A stretch of DNA of 5,390 bases, from assembly GCA_026992375.1 (NCBI GenBank), contig JALXAF010000295.1:1-5390 (forward strand). The letters are read 5' to 3'. This stretch comes from Anaerolineae bacterium. Lineage in GTDB: Bacteria > Chloroflexota > Anaerolineae > J102. Position numbers and translations under genes: made by a program. Of this stretch, positions 1 through 5,390 are shown piece by piece. The notes under the pieces are model-generated. The model was not told the DNA's origin and did not search any database. It saw only the letters and a list, made by a program, of their open reading frames with translations. The stretch's first letter is position 1. Each line of letters starts with the position of its first letter.

Positions 1-351
1 CTTCACATCGCCATACCCGCCCGAGAACACCGGCTCCACGGTGATATTGGGATTTTCCTTCTCGAACTTATCGATGTATCCCTTGAGGATGTCCGCGATG
101 GGCGCATCCACGGCCACCGGGTAGAACACCTGGATGGTCACCGCCTCCTGGGCGGGCGCTTCGGTGGGAGCAGGCGCTTCTGTCGCCTTGGGGGCTTCGG
201 TGGGCTGGGCGGGCGCTTCCGTGGCCTTCTCGGCCGGAGGCTGGGTGGGCTGGGCTTCAGGCGCTTTGCTCGCGGGCGCGCCGCAGCCGCTCAGAACCAA
301 TCCGGCGAGGATGAGTGTGGCGATCAGAGCAAAGATGAAACGTTTTTTCAT
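1..351 (-). CDS. ABC transporter extracellular solute-binding lipoprotein, N-terminal part (3' end beyond window)
   Basis: This gene probably encodes the outer-face binding component of an ABC importer, most likely for a sugar or sugar derivative (family 1 solute-binding proteins, UgpB/MalE-like). Reading the minus strand from the ATG at 349-351 gives 117 residues with no stop before the window edge. Residues 1-4 are MKKR, 5-20 are a hydrophobic signal helix, and 20-23 are the lipobox LSGC, with Cys23 as the expected lipidation site. Residues 24-68 form a Pro/Ala/Glu/Thr linker with four TEAP units. The folded domain starts near residue 69 (VTIQVFYPV), followed by a helix (ADILKGYIDKFEKENPNI) and TVEPVFSGGYGD, the usual opening of this family. 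The start is supported by a strong GGAGGT five bases upstream. It is transcribed divergently from the K+ channel gene; permease genes would be expected past the left edge. Family assignment is fairly secure; the substrate cannot be told from this fragment. Confidence 0.88.
   Translation of the reverse strand, partial: MKKRFIFALIATLILAGLVLSGCGAPASKAPEAQPTQPPAEKATEAPAQPTEAPKATEAPAPTEAPAQEAVTIQVFYPVAVDAPIADILKGYIDKFEKENPNITVEPVFSGGYGDVK
154..222 (-). repeat. TEAP-repeat coding tract in lipoprotein linker
   Basis: Residues 44-66 of the lipoprotein carry four TEAP units (starting at residues 44, 51, 57 and 63; spacing 7, 6, 6), visible on the plus strand as repeated GGCGCTTC words. Such low-complexity tethers hold the binding domain away from the membrane and are common in lipoproteins of Gram-positive and Chloroflexota cells. 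Repeats of this kind change length easily by slippage. Confidence 0.75.
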
Positions 352-356
352 GTTGT

Positions 357-362
357 ACCTCC
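357..362 (-). promoter_or_regulatory. Ribosome binding site of the solute-binding lipoprotein
   Basis: The minus strand reads GGAGGT followed by ACAAC and then ATG at 351-349. This is a near-ideal Shine-Dalgarno with 5-base spacing and fixes the lipoprotein start. Confidence 0.85.
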
Positions 363-381
363 AGAGGAACGTTGATGGACG

Positions 382-397
382 CCTGTACTAGGACAGG
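382..397. promoter_or_regulatory. 16-bp near-perfect palindrome, possible operator
   Basis: CCTGTACTAGGACAGG is a dyad with arms CCTGT/ACAGG around a central CTAG; only the pair 387/392 does not match. It lies about 20 bases upstream of the lipoprotein ribosome binding site and just downstream of the possible promoter at 409-438, where a repressor of a sugar-transport operon could act. The cognate regulator is unknown. It could also form a small hairpin in the 5' leader. Confidence 0.4.
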
Positions 398-408
398 ACA
401 ATGCAATA

Positions 409-438
409 AGTGTAAAACAACATCGCGTCGATTGAAAA
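409..438 (-). promoter_or_regulatory. Possible sigma-70-type promoter for the lipoprotein gene
   Basis: On the minus strand, TTTTCA (438-433) and TACACT (414-409) are separated by 18 bases; each matches 4 of 6 consensus positions. A start near 402 would give a leader of about 50 bases carrying the palindrome and the ribosome binding site. The match is weak and was found by eye only. Confidence 0.28.
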
Positions 439-581
439 CTGTCCGACACTTGCGCTCCCATTTTTACGCTTCCACGGCGAATGATCAATGACTTTTGTCA
501 CCCTTTGCGCAAAAGTATGGACGGTTCTTTGGAGATCGTGGTATCATTGCCCGCAACGATCATTTCCAACTTCTTCCCTGT

Positions 582-585
582 GGAG
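582..585 (+). promoter_or_regulatory. Ribosome binding site that decides the K+ channel start
   Basis: GGAG six bases before the ATG at 592 is the best Shine-Dalgarno here. The in-frame upstream ATG at 481 has no comparable signal, and the 37 residues it would add do not resemble part of a small K+ channel, so 592 is preferred. Confidence 0.65.
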
Positions 586-591
586 CGTCTA

Positions 592-990
592 ATGAGTAAG
601 AAATACTCAACGTCTGTCCGGTTGTTTTTCAGGCCATTTTATCGTTTTTCCCTCCTTGATTTGTTTGTTGATAAAGAAGCCCAGCCGGTGCTGATTTACG
701 CAGCCCTGCTCATCGCCGCCGGTGCGGTTCTCTTCCATTGGATTGAGAAGTGGGGATGGCTGGACTCGGTTTATTTTACGGTCGTCACCATCACGACCAT
801 TGGTTTTGGCGACTTCTTCTCCCAGACGAAGCTGGGCAAGATCGTCACGATTTTCTATGGGCTCAATGGCGTCGCCCTTTTGTTGATGCTGTTCGATCAT
901 ATCCGGCGGATTCGCGTGCGCGAATTCACCAAAGCGAACGAGTTGGTTACGGACGAACTCAAAAAGCGAACTGAGCCGGACGAGTTATAA
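592..990 (+). CDS. Two-transmembrane potassium channel (Ion_trans_2 pore)
   Basis: This 132-residue membrane protein should form a tetrameric K+-selective pore. Residues 32-51 (PVLIYAALLIAAGAVLFHWI) are the first membrane helix, the pore helix starts near LDSVYFTVVTITT, the selectivity filter is TIGFGD at 69-74, and residues 82-101 form the second helix. There is no voltage sensor and no RCK/TrkA_N regulatory domain. The N-terminus is basic (KKYSTSVRLFFRPFYRF) and the C-terminal tail from 102 is short and charged (HIRRIRVREFTKANEL), giving a bare KcsA-type pore. The filter differs from the classical TVGYGD by Ile and Phe, both known in prokaryotic channels. The gene is AT-richer than its neighbours: 601-660 is 40% GC, against 75% in cofG at 1561-1620. 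Its stop overlaps the cofG start (TAATG). The channel assignment is firm; gating stimulus and physiological role are unknown. Confidence 0.88.
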   Translation: MSKKYSTSVRLFFRPFYRFSLLDLFVDKEAQPVLIYAALLIAAGAVLFHWIEKWGWLDSVYFTVVTITTIGFGDFFSQTKLGKIVTIFYGLNGVALLLMLFDHIRRIRVREFTKANELVTDELKKRTEPDEL

Positions 991-2105
991 TGGCGAGCGC
1001 TGCGCCTTTGTTCTCTCGGGATGAGGCCCGCGCGCTCATCCAGGCCCGAGGCCGCGACCTGCTGGCCCTGATGCAGCGGGCTAGCGCCGTGCGGGATGAC
1101 GCCTGGGGCCGCACCGTGACCTACTCCCGCAAGGTCTTCATCCCTCTCACCAATCTCTGTCGCGATAAATGCGCCTATTGCACCTTCGCCCGAGCGCCCG
1201 GTGATCCCCGGGCCAAAACCCTCTCGCCCGACGAGGTGTTGGACATTGCCCGCTCTGGTCAGCGGGCCGGATGCAAGGAGGCGCTCTTTTCGCTGGGCGA
1301 ACGCCCAGAGCTGGCCCACGTGGCCGTGCGGGAGCAGCTCGCCCGGTTGGGTTACGAAACCACGGTGGATTATCTTGCCGCCATGATCCGCCTTGTCTTC
1401 GAAGAGACCACCTTGCTGCCGCATCCCAACCCGGGCGCGCTCTACAAGTGCGAATGGCGCAAACTGCGGCCCTGGGCGGGCAGCATGGGCATGATGCTGG
1501 AAAACGTCAGCCCCCGTCTGATGGAAAAAGGCCAGGCCCACTTCGGCTGCCCCGACAAGGCGCCCGAACGGCGTCTGGCCGCGCTGGAGGCCGCGGGCGA
1601 ACTGCGCATCCCCTTCACCACCGGCATCCTCATCGGCATCGGCGAGACCCCGGCTGAGCGAGTGGACAGCCTCTTCGCCATCGCAGACATCCACCGCCGC
1701 TACGGCCACATCCAGGAAGTCATCATCCAGAACTTCCGCCGCAAGCCCGACATCCGCTTTCGGGCCAAAGATGAACCCGGCGCTCTGGAGATGGCCCGCA
1801 CCATCGCGGTGGCCCGCCTCATCCTGCCGCCGGAAATCAGCCTGCAGGCCCCGCCCAACCTCACGCCCGACGCCTACAGCCTCTACCTGCTGGCCGGGAT
1901 CAACGACTGGGGCGGGATTTCGCCCGTCACCCGAGATCACATCAACCCCGAAGCGCCCTGGCCCGCCATCCAGGAGCTGGCCGCGGCCAGTGCTGACGCG
2001 GGCTTCTCGCTGCGCGAGCGCCTGTCGGTCTATTCCCGTTTCATCTCGCCCGCGTGGCTGCCCGCCAGCGTGCTCGCCCGGGCCAAATCCCTTCTCGCCG
2101 CCTGA
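990..2105 (+). CDS. cofG: 7,8-didemethyl-8-hydroxy-5-deazariboflavin (FO) synthase subunit 1, CofG
   Basis: CofG is the radical-SAM half of FO synthase. With CofH it joins tyrosine and 5-amino-6-ribitylamino-uracil to make FO, the deazaflavin chromophore of coenzyme F420. The 371 residues match the usual length of a stand-alone CofG. The CX3CX2C iron-sulfur motif is C57-RDK-C61-AY-C64, followed by TFARAPGD. Family hallmarks follow: ALFSLGERPE (98-107), LPHPNPGAL (143-151), SMGMMLENVS (165-174), TGILIGIGET (211-220), HRRYGHIQEVIIQNFR (235-250), and near the end GINDWGGISPVTRDHINPEA (303-322). The start ATG overlaps the upstream channel stop (TAATG) and has no clear Shine-Dalgarno, so translation is probably coupled. 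CofH is not fused (unlike actinobacterial FbiC) and is not in the window. A CofH or menaquinone-pathway (MqnC) enzyme is less likely, because the GERPE, QNFR and DWGGISPVT set is typical of CofG. Confidence 0.93.
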   Translation: MASAAPLFSRDEARALIQARGRDLLALMQRASAVRDDAWGRTVTYSRKVFIPLTNLCRDKCAYCTFARAPGDPRAKTLSPDEVLDIARSGQRAGCKEALFSLGERPELAHVAVREQLARLGYETTVDYLAAMIRLVFEETTLLPHPNPGALYKCEWRKLRPWAGSMGMMLENVSPRLMEKGQAHFGCPDKAPERRLAALEAAGELRIPFTTGILIGIGETPAERVDSLFAIADIHRRYGHIQEVIIQNFRRKPDIRFRAKDEPGALEMARTIAVARLILPPEISLQAPPNLTPDAYSLYLLAGINDWGGISPVTRDHINPEAPWPAIQELAAASADAGFSLRERLSVYSRFISPAWLPASVLARAKSLLAA

Positions 2106-2194
2106 AGCCTGCTATGAAAATAGAATGATCGCTGGTTGCTGAAAGGTTGGCAAATCCCACGTTGGGCGAATCGCGCATTACGGGCTTGGCTTCC

Positions 2195-2212
2195 CGCGCC
2201 GTCCTGGGCGCG
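2195..2212. terminator. Possible weak terminator hairpin after cofG
   Basis: CGCGCC and GGCGCG form a perfect 6-bp GC-only stem with a 6-base loop, about 90 bases after the cofG stop. It is followed by TACCATTTTC, a poor T-tract, so intrinsic termination would be weak. It may equally be chance in GC-rich DNA. Confidence 0.22.
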
Positions 2213-2270
2213 TACCATTTTCATCGGTATCGGCGCAGGCGAGCCAGCTGTTGGACTGCTTTGAAAATCG

Positions 2271-2349
2271 ATCTCACGCAAAGAAGCCAAGGCGCAAAGG
2301 GAAAAAGAAGCAAAAAGTTCTTGGCGGCTTTTGCGCCTTTGCGTGAGAT
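2271..2349. repeat. 79-bp inverted-repeat element with 13-bp perfect ends (MITE/REP-like)
   Basis: ATCTCACGCAAAG at 2271-2283 is the exact reverse complement of CTTTGCGTGAGAT at 2337-2349. The interior repeats related words: GCCAAG, GCGCAAAG and GAAGCAAAAAG on the left, and CTTGGC, GGC and TTTTGCGCC on the right. The arms therefore pair imperfectly after the ends, around an A-rich centre (2301-2317). It lies between two convergent genes, a usual place for dispersed palindromic repeats. Similar CGCAAAG-word palindromes are, to my recollection, scattered in environmental bacterial genomes; copy number here cannot be seen from one window. As RNA it would form a long hairpin on either strand and may serve as a shared end signal for both genes. 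Confidence 0.7.
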
Positions 2350-2353
2350 TTCA

Positions 2354-2383
2354 CGTCATTTCGAGGGAGCGCAACGACCGAGA
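2354..2383. repeat. Probable degraded copy of a second dispersed repeat
   Basis: CGTCATTTCGAGGGAGCGCA and the following ACGACCGAGA resemble the widespread bacterial dispersed repeat of the form CGTCATTGCGAGGAGCGAAG. The usual end of that repeat is missing here. It begins only four bases after the inverted-repeat element, so two repeat families abut. The identification is from memory of the motif, not from a search. Confidence 0.4.
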
Positions 2384-2386
2384 GGC

Positions 2387-2420
2387 GCGACGCGGCCACG
2401 GCTCGCGGCAAGTGCGTCGC
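2387..2420. terminator. Hairpin just beyond the propeller-gene stop
   Basis: GCGACGC (2387-2393) and GCGTCGC (2414-2420) are a perfect 7-bp inverted repeat with a 20-base loop, 22 bases past the minus-strand stop codon at 2443-2445. No T-tract follows on the minus strand, so it is a candidate 3'-end or RNA-stabilising hairpin rather than a clear intrinsic terminator. Confidence 0.25.
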
Positions 2421-2442
2421 ACCTCAATTTCCATTGGAGCTT

Positions 2443-5390
2443 TCACCGCCTGTCATGCAGGATGAGCGGCAAGTAGCTCGGTGCGGGGGTTGGACTGGGC
2501 GTGGGCGTAGGCGGCTGGCCGGGGATGGGAGAACAGCGCATGACGCCGCGCCCCAGGAAGGCGATGTAGAGGCTGCGGTTGTTGGGATCGGTGATGGGAT
2601 CAAAGTAAAGCCCGATGGGCCGACTGGGCAGGGCCCGGGTCTCTACCAGACGAGACCAGTTCGTCCCGTCATCCGAATAGAAAACGCCCGCCAGCCCGGC
2701 GGCGAACCGGGTTCGAGGCGACTCTCTGTCGAAGACCATCTCGTTGAGGATGCAATCGTGGAATGTGAGATAAATCCATGATGTCGGGCAATCATGGGAG
2801 AATCGGCCATGTTCGGTCAGGGCCGCATCGAGCTGCGCATCGACGACCCAGGTTGCGCCTCCGTCAGTGGAATGCCGCACCGCATCGGTGTCCACGATGT
2901 AGATATCGTCGGCGTCGTATGGGTTGACAAAGAAGCGATAGGCCCGGGTCGCGCCGCCGCCCGGCACGATCTGGCGCCAGTCGTCGATATTGCCGTGAGC
3001 GTCGCGGTGACTTTTCCACAGGTTCGTGTAATCGCCGACATAGTAGGTGGGCGCTTCGTGCCCGCTCGCGGCCTGCACAACGGTGACCGAGTCTGGCAGA
3101 TCGGGGCCTTGTTGAATCCATGGCGATGATTTGTGAATGTTGTCTCGGGCTCTGACTAGCAGATGTCTTTCGGGGCCGCCATCTTTGGGGTCGATCTTCT
3201 GGATTACCACATAATCGCCATCGGGCAGCGGCGCTTCGTTCGCCAATGTCTGGATGATGGGGCGGGTGACCGGGTACATGATGACGCCGGAATCCTGCCC
3301 GGGCGGAGCTGTTGGTTTGGGGGCCAGATATAGCTGATGCGGATCGCCCGCATCGGGATAGTCGCCAGGATTGGATTGATTTTGGAACAGGCCAAAGAGG
3401 GGAATGGTGCGCGAGATGTCCAGCACCCGGTCTGGCTGAGCGGGATCCGCGTACCACGCGCCGCAATCGCCGCAGTCGTTGGCGCCGTTGCGCCAGATAG
3501 CGCCGCCATCCAGAGAGTAGAAGTCGTCGTTGTCGCCCGTGCCAAAATAAAGTGCGGGCGCTTTGCCTGGTCGCGCCACCCCCGCCACGTTGATAGCGGC
3601 CAGGGTGCTCAATCCCGCTTCCGCTGGCAGCCAGGTTTCGCCGCAATCATCGCTGCGATAAACGCCGCCATCGTTGGAATACCACAGCCTGCCTCCCAGG
3701 CATTGCGCCAGTTCCATGTTCTTGTCGTAGGGCGACTCCACATCAGGGCGCTTCAGTGTCAGATCGAAATCGGGCGAAAACGCCAGCCCGTGCGGATCGA
3801 CATGCACGTCTGTCACATTGCCCATCCTGTTGTGCTGCTTGCACCTGGATGCGTCCCAGCCGTCCAGCCGGTGCCAGCTTCCCTGTTGGGGCTTGCCAAT
3901 GCTCACGTGCAGCGTATCCTGATCGCCAAAAAACACCAGATATTTTTCCCGGTTGATTGCATGGGTGAATACGAAAGCCGCGCCGCTGGCGGTGTTGCCC
4001 CAATAGACGGGCGGGCCAGGCAACTGCCGCCACTTTCCAAGGACGACTCCCTGCCGCCGATCAAAGTCGGAAAGATCGCCATACCACAGAGAGCCCTCGC
4101 CGCATCCCCGTGGTTCGAAGGGCGTTCCTAAATCCACATAACGGATTTTTGCGTCTTCCTTCAGGCTTGTTCCCTCGTCCGGCGCATGACCCGAGAGCAC
4201 GGCTTCTTTGTTGCCATGGCCATCGGTATCGAAAATGGCGTTGCCGTTGGCGTCGTAGATGACCGCTTCTCCGTCATCATATTGTCCGTTGCTGGTGGAA
4301 TCGACAAACTTGATCTTGACGTCGTTGCGCAAAGGCGCGTTGGGTTGCACATCCGAGCCGCGCAGGACTTTATCACCGCTGTCGTAAAGGCCATTGTCGT
4401 TGGCGTCGTAGATGACGGGGTGGTTGCAATAACCGCCATCCTTGCCGTAAATGGCGGGCTGGAAGTAAGCCGGACCGTTGGCGTCGTTCTGATATGCCAG
4501 ATATAGGCGATTCGGTCTGCTCGGGTCCACGGCCAGGGTTTGGGCGGCGTCGCCGTTTCCGTTGGTCGTTTTTCCGCAGAATCCGTGTGGCAGCGTTTCC
4601 GATGCTCCAACGTCTTTGTACCAGGTGTTCCCGCCATCGGGCGAAAACCACAGACTGCCCCGTCCGCAGGCAAAGGCGTTGCGACGATGCCCCGCCAGCA
4701 GGGGGCTGACTGCAACGTGGAACACCCTGGCTCCCTGTTCGATCCCGGGCGGGACGAATTCATGCCAGGTCAGGCCGTGATCATGGCTGATGGCAATGGC
4801 GCAGCCGCCGGCCGCGTAGAGCAGCGAGGAATCATCGGGTGCGAAGCGCACTTGCGTGGCGGGCTGCACCTCGCCATTGCAGATGAAGGTGTGGACGCGC
4901 GTCCAGGTGGCGCCGCCGTCGGTGGAGCGGTAGATGCCCGCTAGGGAGGGATTTCGGTGATCCCTGTCGGTGGCGGCCAGCACCAACGACGGATCATCGG
5001 GCGAGACCGCGACATCGAGCACGTTAGGCGAATTGAGCCCATCGATGGTTTGCATGTTTTGGGGCGGCTGCGGTCGCGTCGACTGCTGCCAGAAACGCCC
5101 GTAATCCCGCGAAAACCACACGCCCGCTTTTTCCGATGCGGCGTAGACGCTGCGCCCGGCGGCCTTCAATGAAACGTCATCTGTCTGCCACGCGTGATTT
5201 TTGGTGAGCGTAAAGATGTGCAGATGCGATTGCCAGGATGGGGCCGCCAGATTCTCCTCTGTGCTTCCACTCTGGGCGAGCGTCCAACTGGTTGGCGTGT
5301 GCGAAATGGTGCGGTTGGTGATGATCGTCACGTCCGTCACCGTCCAGGATGCGCCTGTCGAGCGGGAGAAGACTAGCAGATGACCGCCGG
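2443..5390 (-). CDS. Large secreted/surface Asp-box (BNR) beta-propeller protein, 5' end beyond window
   Basis: The minus-strand frame is open from the right edge to TGA at 2443-2445. The Met at 5340 is internal: the 16 codons before it continue the fold, so no start is visible. Numbering here runs from that Met (965 residues). Residues -13 to 57 hold two lectin-propeller-like repeats. Eight Asp-box motifs of the S-x-D-x-G-x-x-W type follow at 75-84, 137-146, 183-192, 231-240, 561-570, 607-616, 822-831 and 887-895, e.g. YRSTDGGATW. These mark a multi-blade propeller of the BNR/sortilin-like class; GRGV (930-933) closes the last blade. Residues 309-403 are a duplicated Asp-rich, EF-hand-like insert. 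Fourteen cysteines, including CGDC (623-626), suggest an oxidising extracellular site. The C-terminus is a PPTPTPSPTPAP linker and SYLPLILHDRR. Sialidase activity is not supported: no Arg-triad or FRIP motif was recognised. Likely a binding, adhesion or glycan-related surface protein; ligand unknown. It converges on cofG. Confidence 0.85.
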   Translation of the reverse strand, partial: GGHLLVFSRSTGASWTVTDVTIITNRTISHTPTSWTLAQSGSTEENLAAPSWQSHLHIFTLTKNHAWQTDDVSLKAAGRSVYAASEKAGVWFSRDYGRFWQQSTRPQPPQNMQTIDGLNSPNVLDVAVSPDDPSLVLAATDRDHRNPSLAGIYRSTDGGATWTRVHTFICNGEVQPATQVRFAPDDSSLLYAAGGCAIAISHDHGLTWHEFVPPGIEQGARVFHVAVSPLLAGHRRNAFACGRGSLWFSPDGGNTWYKDVGASETLPHGFCGKTTNGNGDAAQTLAVDPSRPNRLYLAYQNDANGPAYFQPAIYGKDGGYCNHPVIYDANDNGLYDSGDKVLRGSDVQPNAPLRNDVKIKFVDSTSNGQYDDGEAVIYDANGNAIFDTDGHGNKEAVLSGHAPDEGTSLKEDAKIRYVDLGTPFEPRGCGEGSLWYGDLSDFDRRQGVVLGKWRQLPGPPVYWGNTASGAAFVFTHAINREKYLVFFGDQDTLHVSIGKPQQGSWHRLDGWDASRCKQHNRMGNVTDVHVDPHGLAFSPDFDLTLKRPDVESPYDKNMELAQCLGGRLWYSNDGGVYRSDDCGETWLPAEAGLSTLAAINVAGVARPGKAPALYFGTGDNDDFYSLDGGAIWRNGANDCGDCGAWYADPAQPDRVLDISRTIPLFGLFQNQSNPGDYPDAGDPHQLYLAPKPTAPPGQDSGVIMYPVTRPIIQTLANEAPLPDGDYVVIQKIDPKDGGPERHLLVRARDNIHKSSPWIQQGPDLPDSVTVVQAASGHEAPTYYVGDYTNLWKSHRDAHGNIDDWRQIVPGGGATRAYRFFVNPYDADDIYIVDTDAVRHSTDGGATWVVDAQLDAALTEHGRFSHDCPTSWIYLTFHDCILNEMVFDRESPRTRFAAGLAGVFYSDDGTNWSRLVETRALPSRPIGLYFDPITDPNNRSLYIAFLGRGVMRCSPIPGQPPTPTPSPTPAPSYLPLILHDRR
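4132..4416 (-). repeat. Duplicated calcium-binding-like insert inside the propeller
   Basis: Residues 309-347 (from VIYDANDNGLYDSGDK to VKIKFVD) and 360-403 (from VIYDANGNAIFDTDG to AKIRYVD) are two copies of one unit. They are linked by DSTSNGQYDDGEA (347-359). Three loops have the D-x-x-x-N-G-x-x-D-x-G-D/E pattern of calcium loops (DANDNGLYDSGD, DSTSNGQYDDGE, and the less regular DANGNAIFDTDG). The insert sits between Asp box 4 and Asp box 5 and interrupts the propeller. Calcium binding is inferred from the pattern, by analogy with dockerin and thrombospondin-type loops. Confidence 0.72.
5170..5382 (-). repeat. Two lectin-propeller-like repeat units at the visible N-terminal end
   Basis: HLLVFSRSTGASWTVTDVT (5382-5326) and HLHIFTLTKNHAWQTDDVS (5226-5170) align as H-L-x-x-F...W-x-x-x-D-V-S/T, about 52 residues apart. 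The link between them includes ITNRTISHTPTSW and EENLAAPS. This resembles the small repeated blades (G-x-L-L-V-F-Y...W-x-V-x-D-V-T) of bacterial lectin-like propellers. Because the pattern is cut by the window edge, more copies probably lie upstream. Confidence 0.55.

Larger units (their letters stand above)
2106..2442. other. Convergent intergenic region without a credible gene
   Basis: The 337 bases separate the ends of cofG (plus) and the propeller gene (minus). Short open frames cross it on both strands, but they have arginine/alanine-rich shadow-like composition, no ribosome binding sites, and run into the neighbouring genes or across the inverted repeat. It contains a weak hairpin at 2195-2212, the inverted-repeat element at 2271-2349, a degraded dispersed repeat at 2354-2383 and a hairpin at 2387-2420. 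Positions 2106-2190 show nothing recognisable. Confidence 0.7.

Noticed and set aside
534..561. GATCGT/ACGATC inverted repeat upstream of the channel as an operator
   Set aside because: Only six paired bases with a 16-base gap; this is expected by chance and has no supporting context.
481..591. Upstream in-frame ATG as start of the K+ channel
   Set aside because: No ribosome binding site is seen before 481, the added 37 residues do not fit a small two-helix channel, and GGAG is well placed before 592.
897..1940. 347-codon open frame on the minus strand opposite cofG
   Set aside because: It lies almost wholly antisense to a clearly recognisable CofG. Its His/Gly/Arg/Val-rich composition follows from GC-rich codons on the other strand, and no domain was recognised.
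2030..2290. Small minus-strand gene overlapping the end of cofG
   Set aside because: It overlaps the cofG 3' end antisense, its start lies inside the repeat element, and it has no recognisable motif.
2271..2349. Short CRISPR-like array
   Set aside because: The repeated words are far too short and closely spaced, there are no spacers of even length, and the arrangement is an inverted repeat.
2147..2476. Small plus-strand gene in the convergent gap
   Set aside because: It reads through the inverted repeat and the second repeat, lacks a ribosome binding site and overlaps the end of the propeller gene; the Arg/Ser-rich product resembles translated non-coding DNA.
3337..4131. 264-codon open frame on the plus strand inside the propeller gene
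   Set aside because: It is antisense to a continuous protein with Asp boxes and shows no recognisable motif; a shadow of the GC-rich coding strand.
2443..5390. Sialidase annotation from Asp boxes
   Set aside because: Asp boxes are structural and occur in many non-sialidase propellers; the arginine triad and the FRIP-type motif of sialidases were not recognised.

Overview
The window looks like a piece of a Chloroflexota chromosome, most likely Anaerolineae-like. This is an inference from three traits. One is a solute-binding lipoprotein with a long TEAP-repeat linker. The second is a large exported beta-propeller protein ending in a Pro/Thr linker and a YLPLIL tail. The third is a stand-alone F420-pathway CofG. 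No rRNA or other phylogenetic marker is present to confirm it. No tRNA, rRNA, CRISPR array, transposase or phage gene was seen.

Layout. (1) Positions 1-351, minus strand: the N-terminal 117 residues of an ABC-transporter extracellular solute-binding lipoprotein; the rest lies beyond the left edge. (2) Positions 352-591: a divergent intergenic region with the lipoprotein's ribosome binding site, a possible promoter and a 16-bp near-palindrome that could be an operator. (3) Positions 592-990, plus strand: a small two-helix potassium channel with a TIGFGD filter. (4) Positions 990-2105, plus strand: CofG, the radical-SAM FO synthase subunit 1. Its start overlaps the channel stop in a TAATG junction, so the two are probably one transcript. 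(5) Positions 2106-2442: a convergent intergenic region without a credible gene. It holds a 79-bp element with 13-bp perfect terminal inverted repeats built of CGCAAAG-like words, then what looks like a degraded copy of a second dispersed repeat. (6) Positions 2443-5390, minus strand: the C-terminal 981 or so residues of a very large secreted or surface protein. It has eight Asp-box (BNR) motifs, an internally duplicated EF-hand-like calcium-binding insert and lectin-propeller-like repeats at the visible N-terminal end. The reading frame stays open to the right edge, so the true start lies outside the window.

The genes do not form one obvious pathway. The left gene belongs to nutrient uptake, the middle pair joins ion conductance with deazaflavin cofactor synthesis, and the right gene is an extracellular propeller protein of unknown ligand. 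The points most worth following up are the modular architecture and C-terminal tail of the large protein, the repeat pair between the convergent genes, and the coupling of a K+ channel to cofG.
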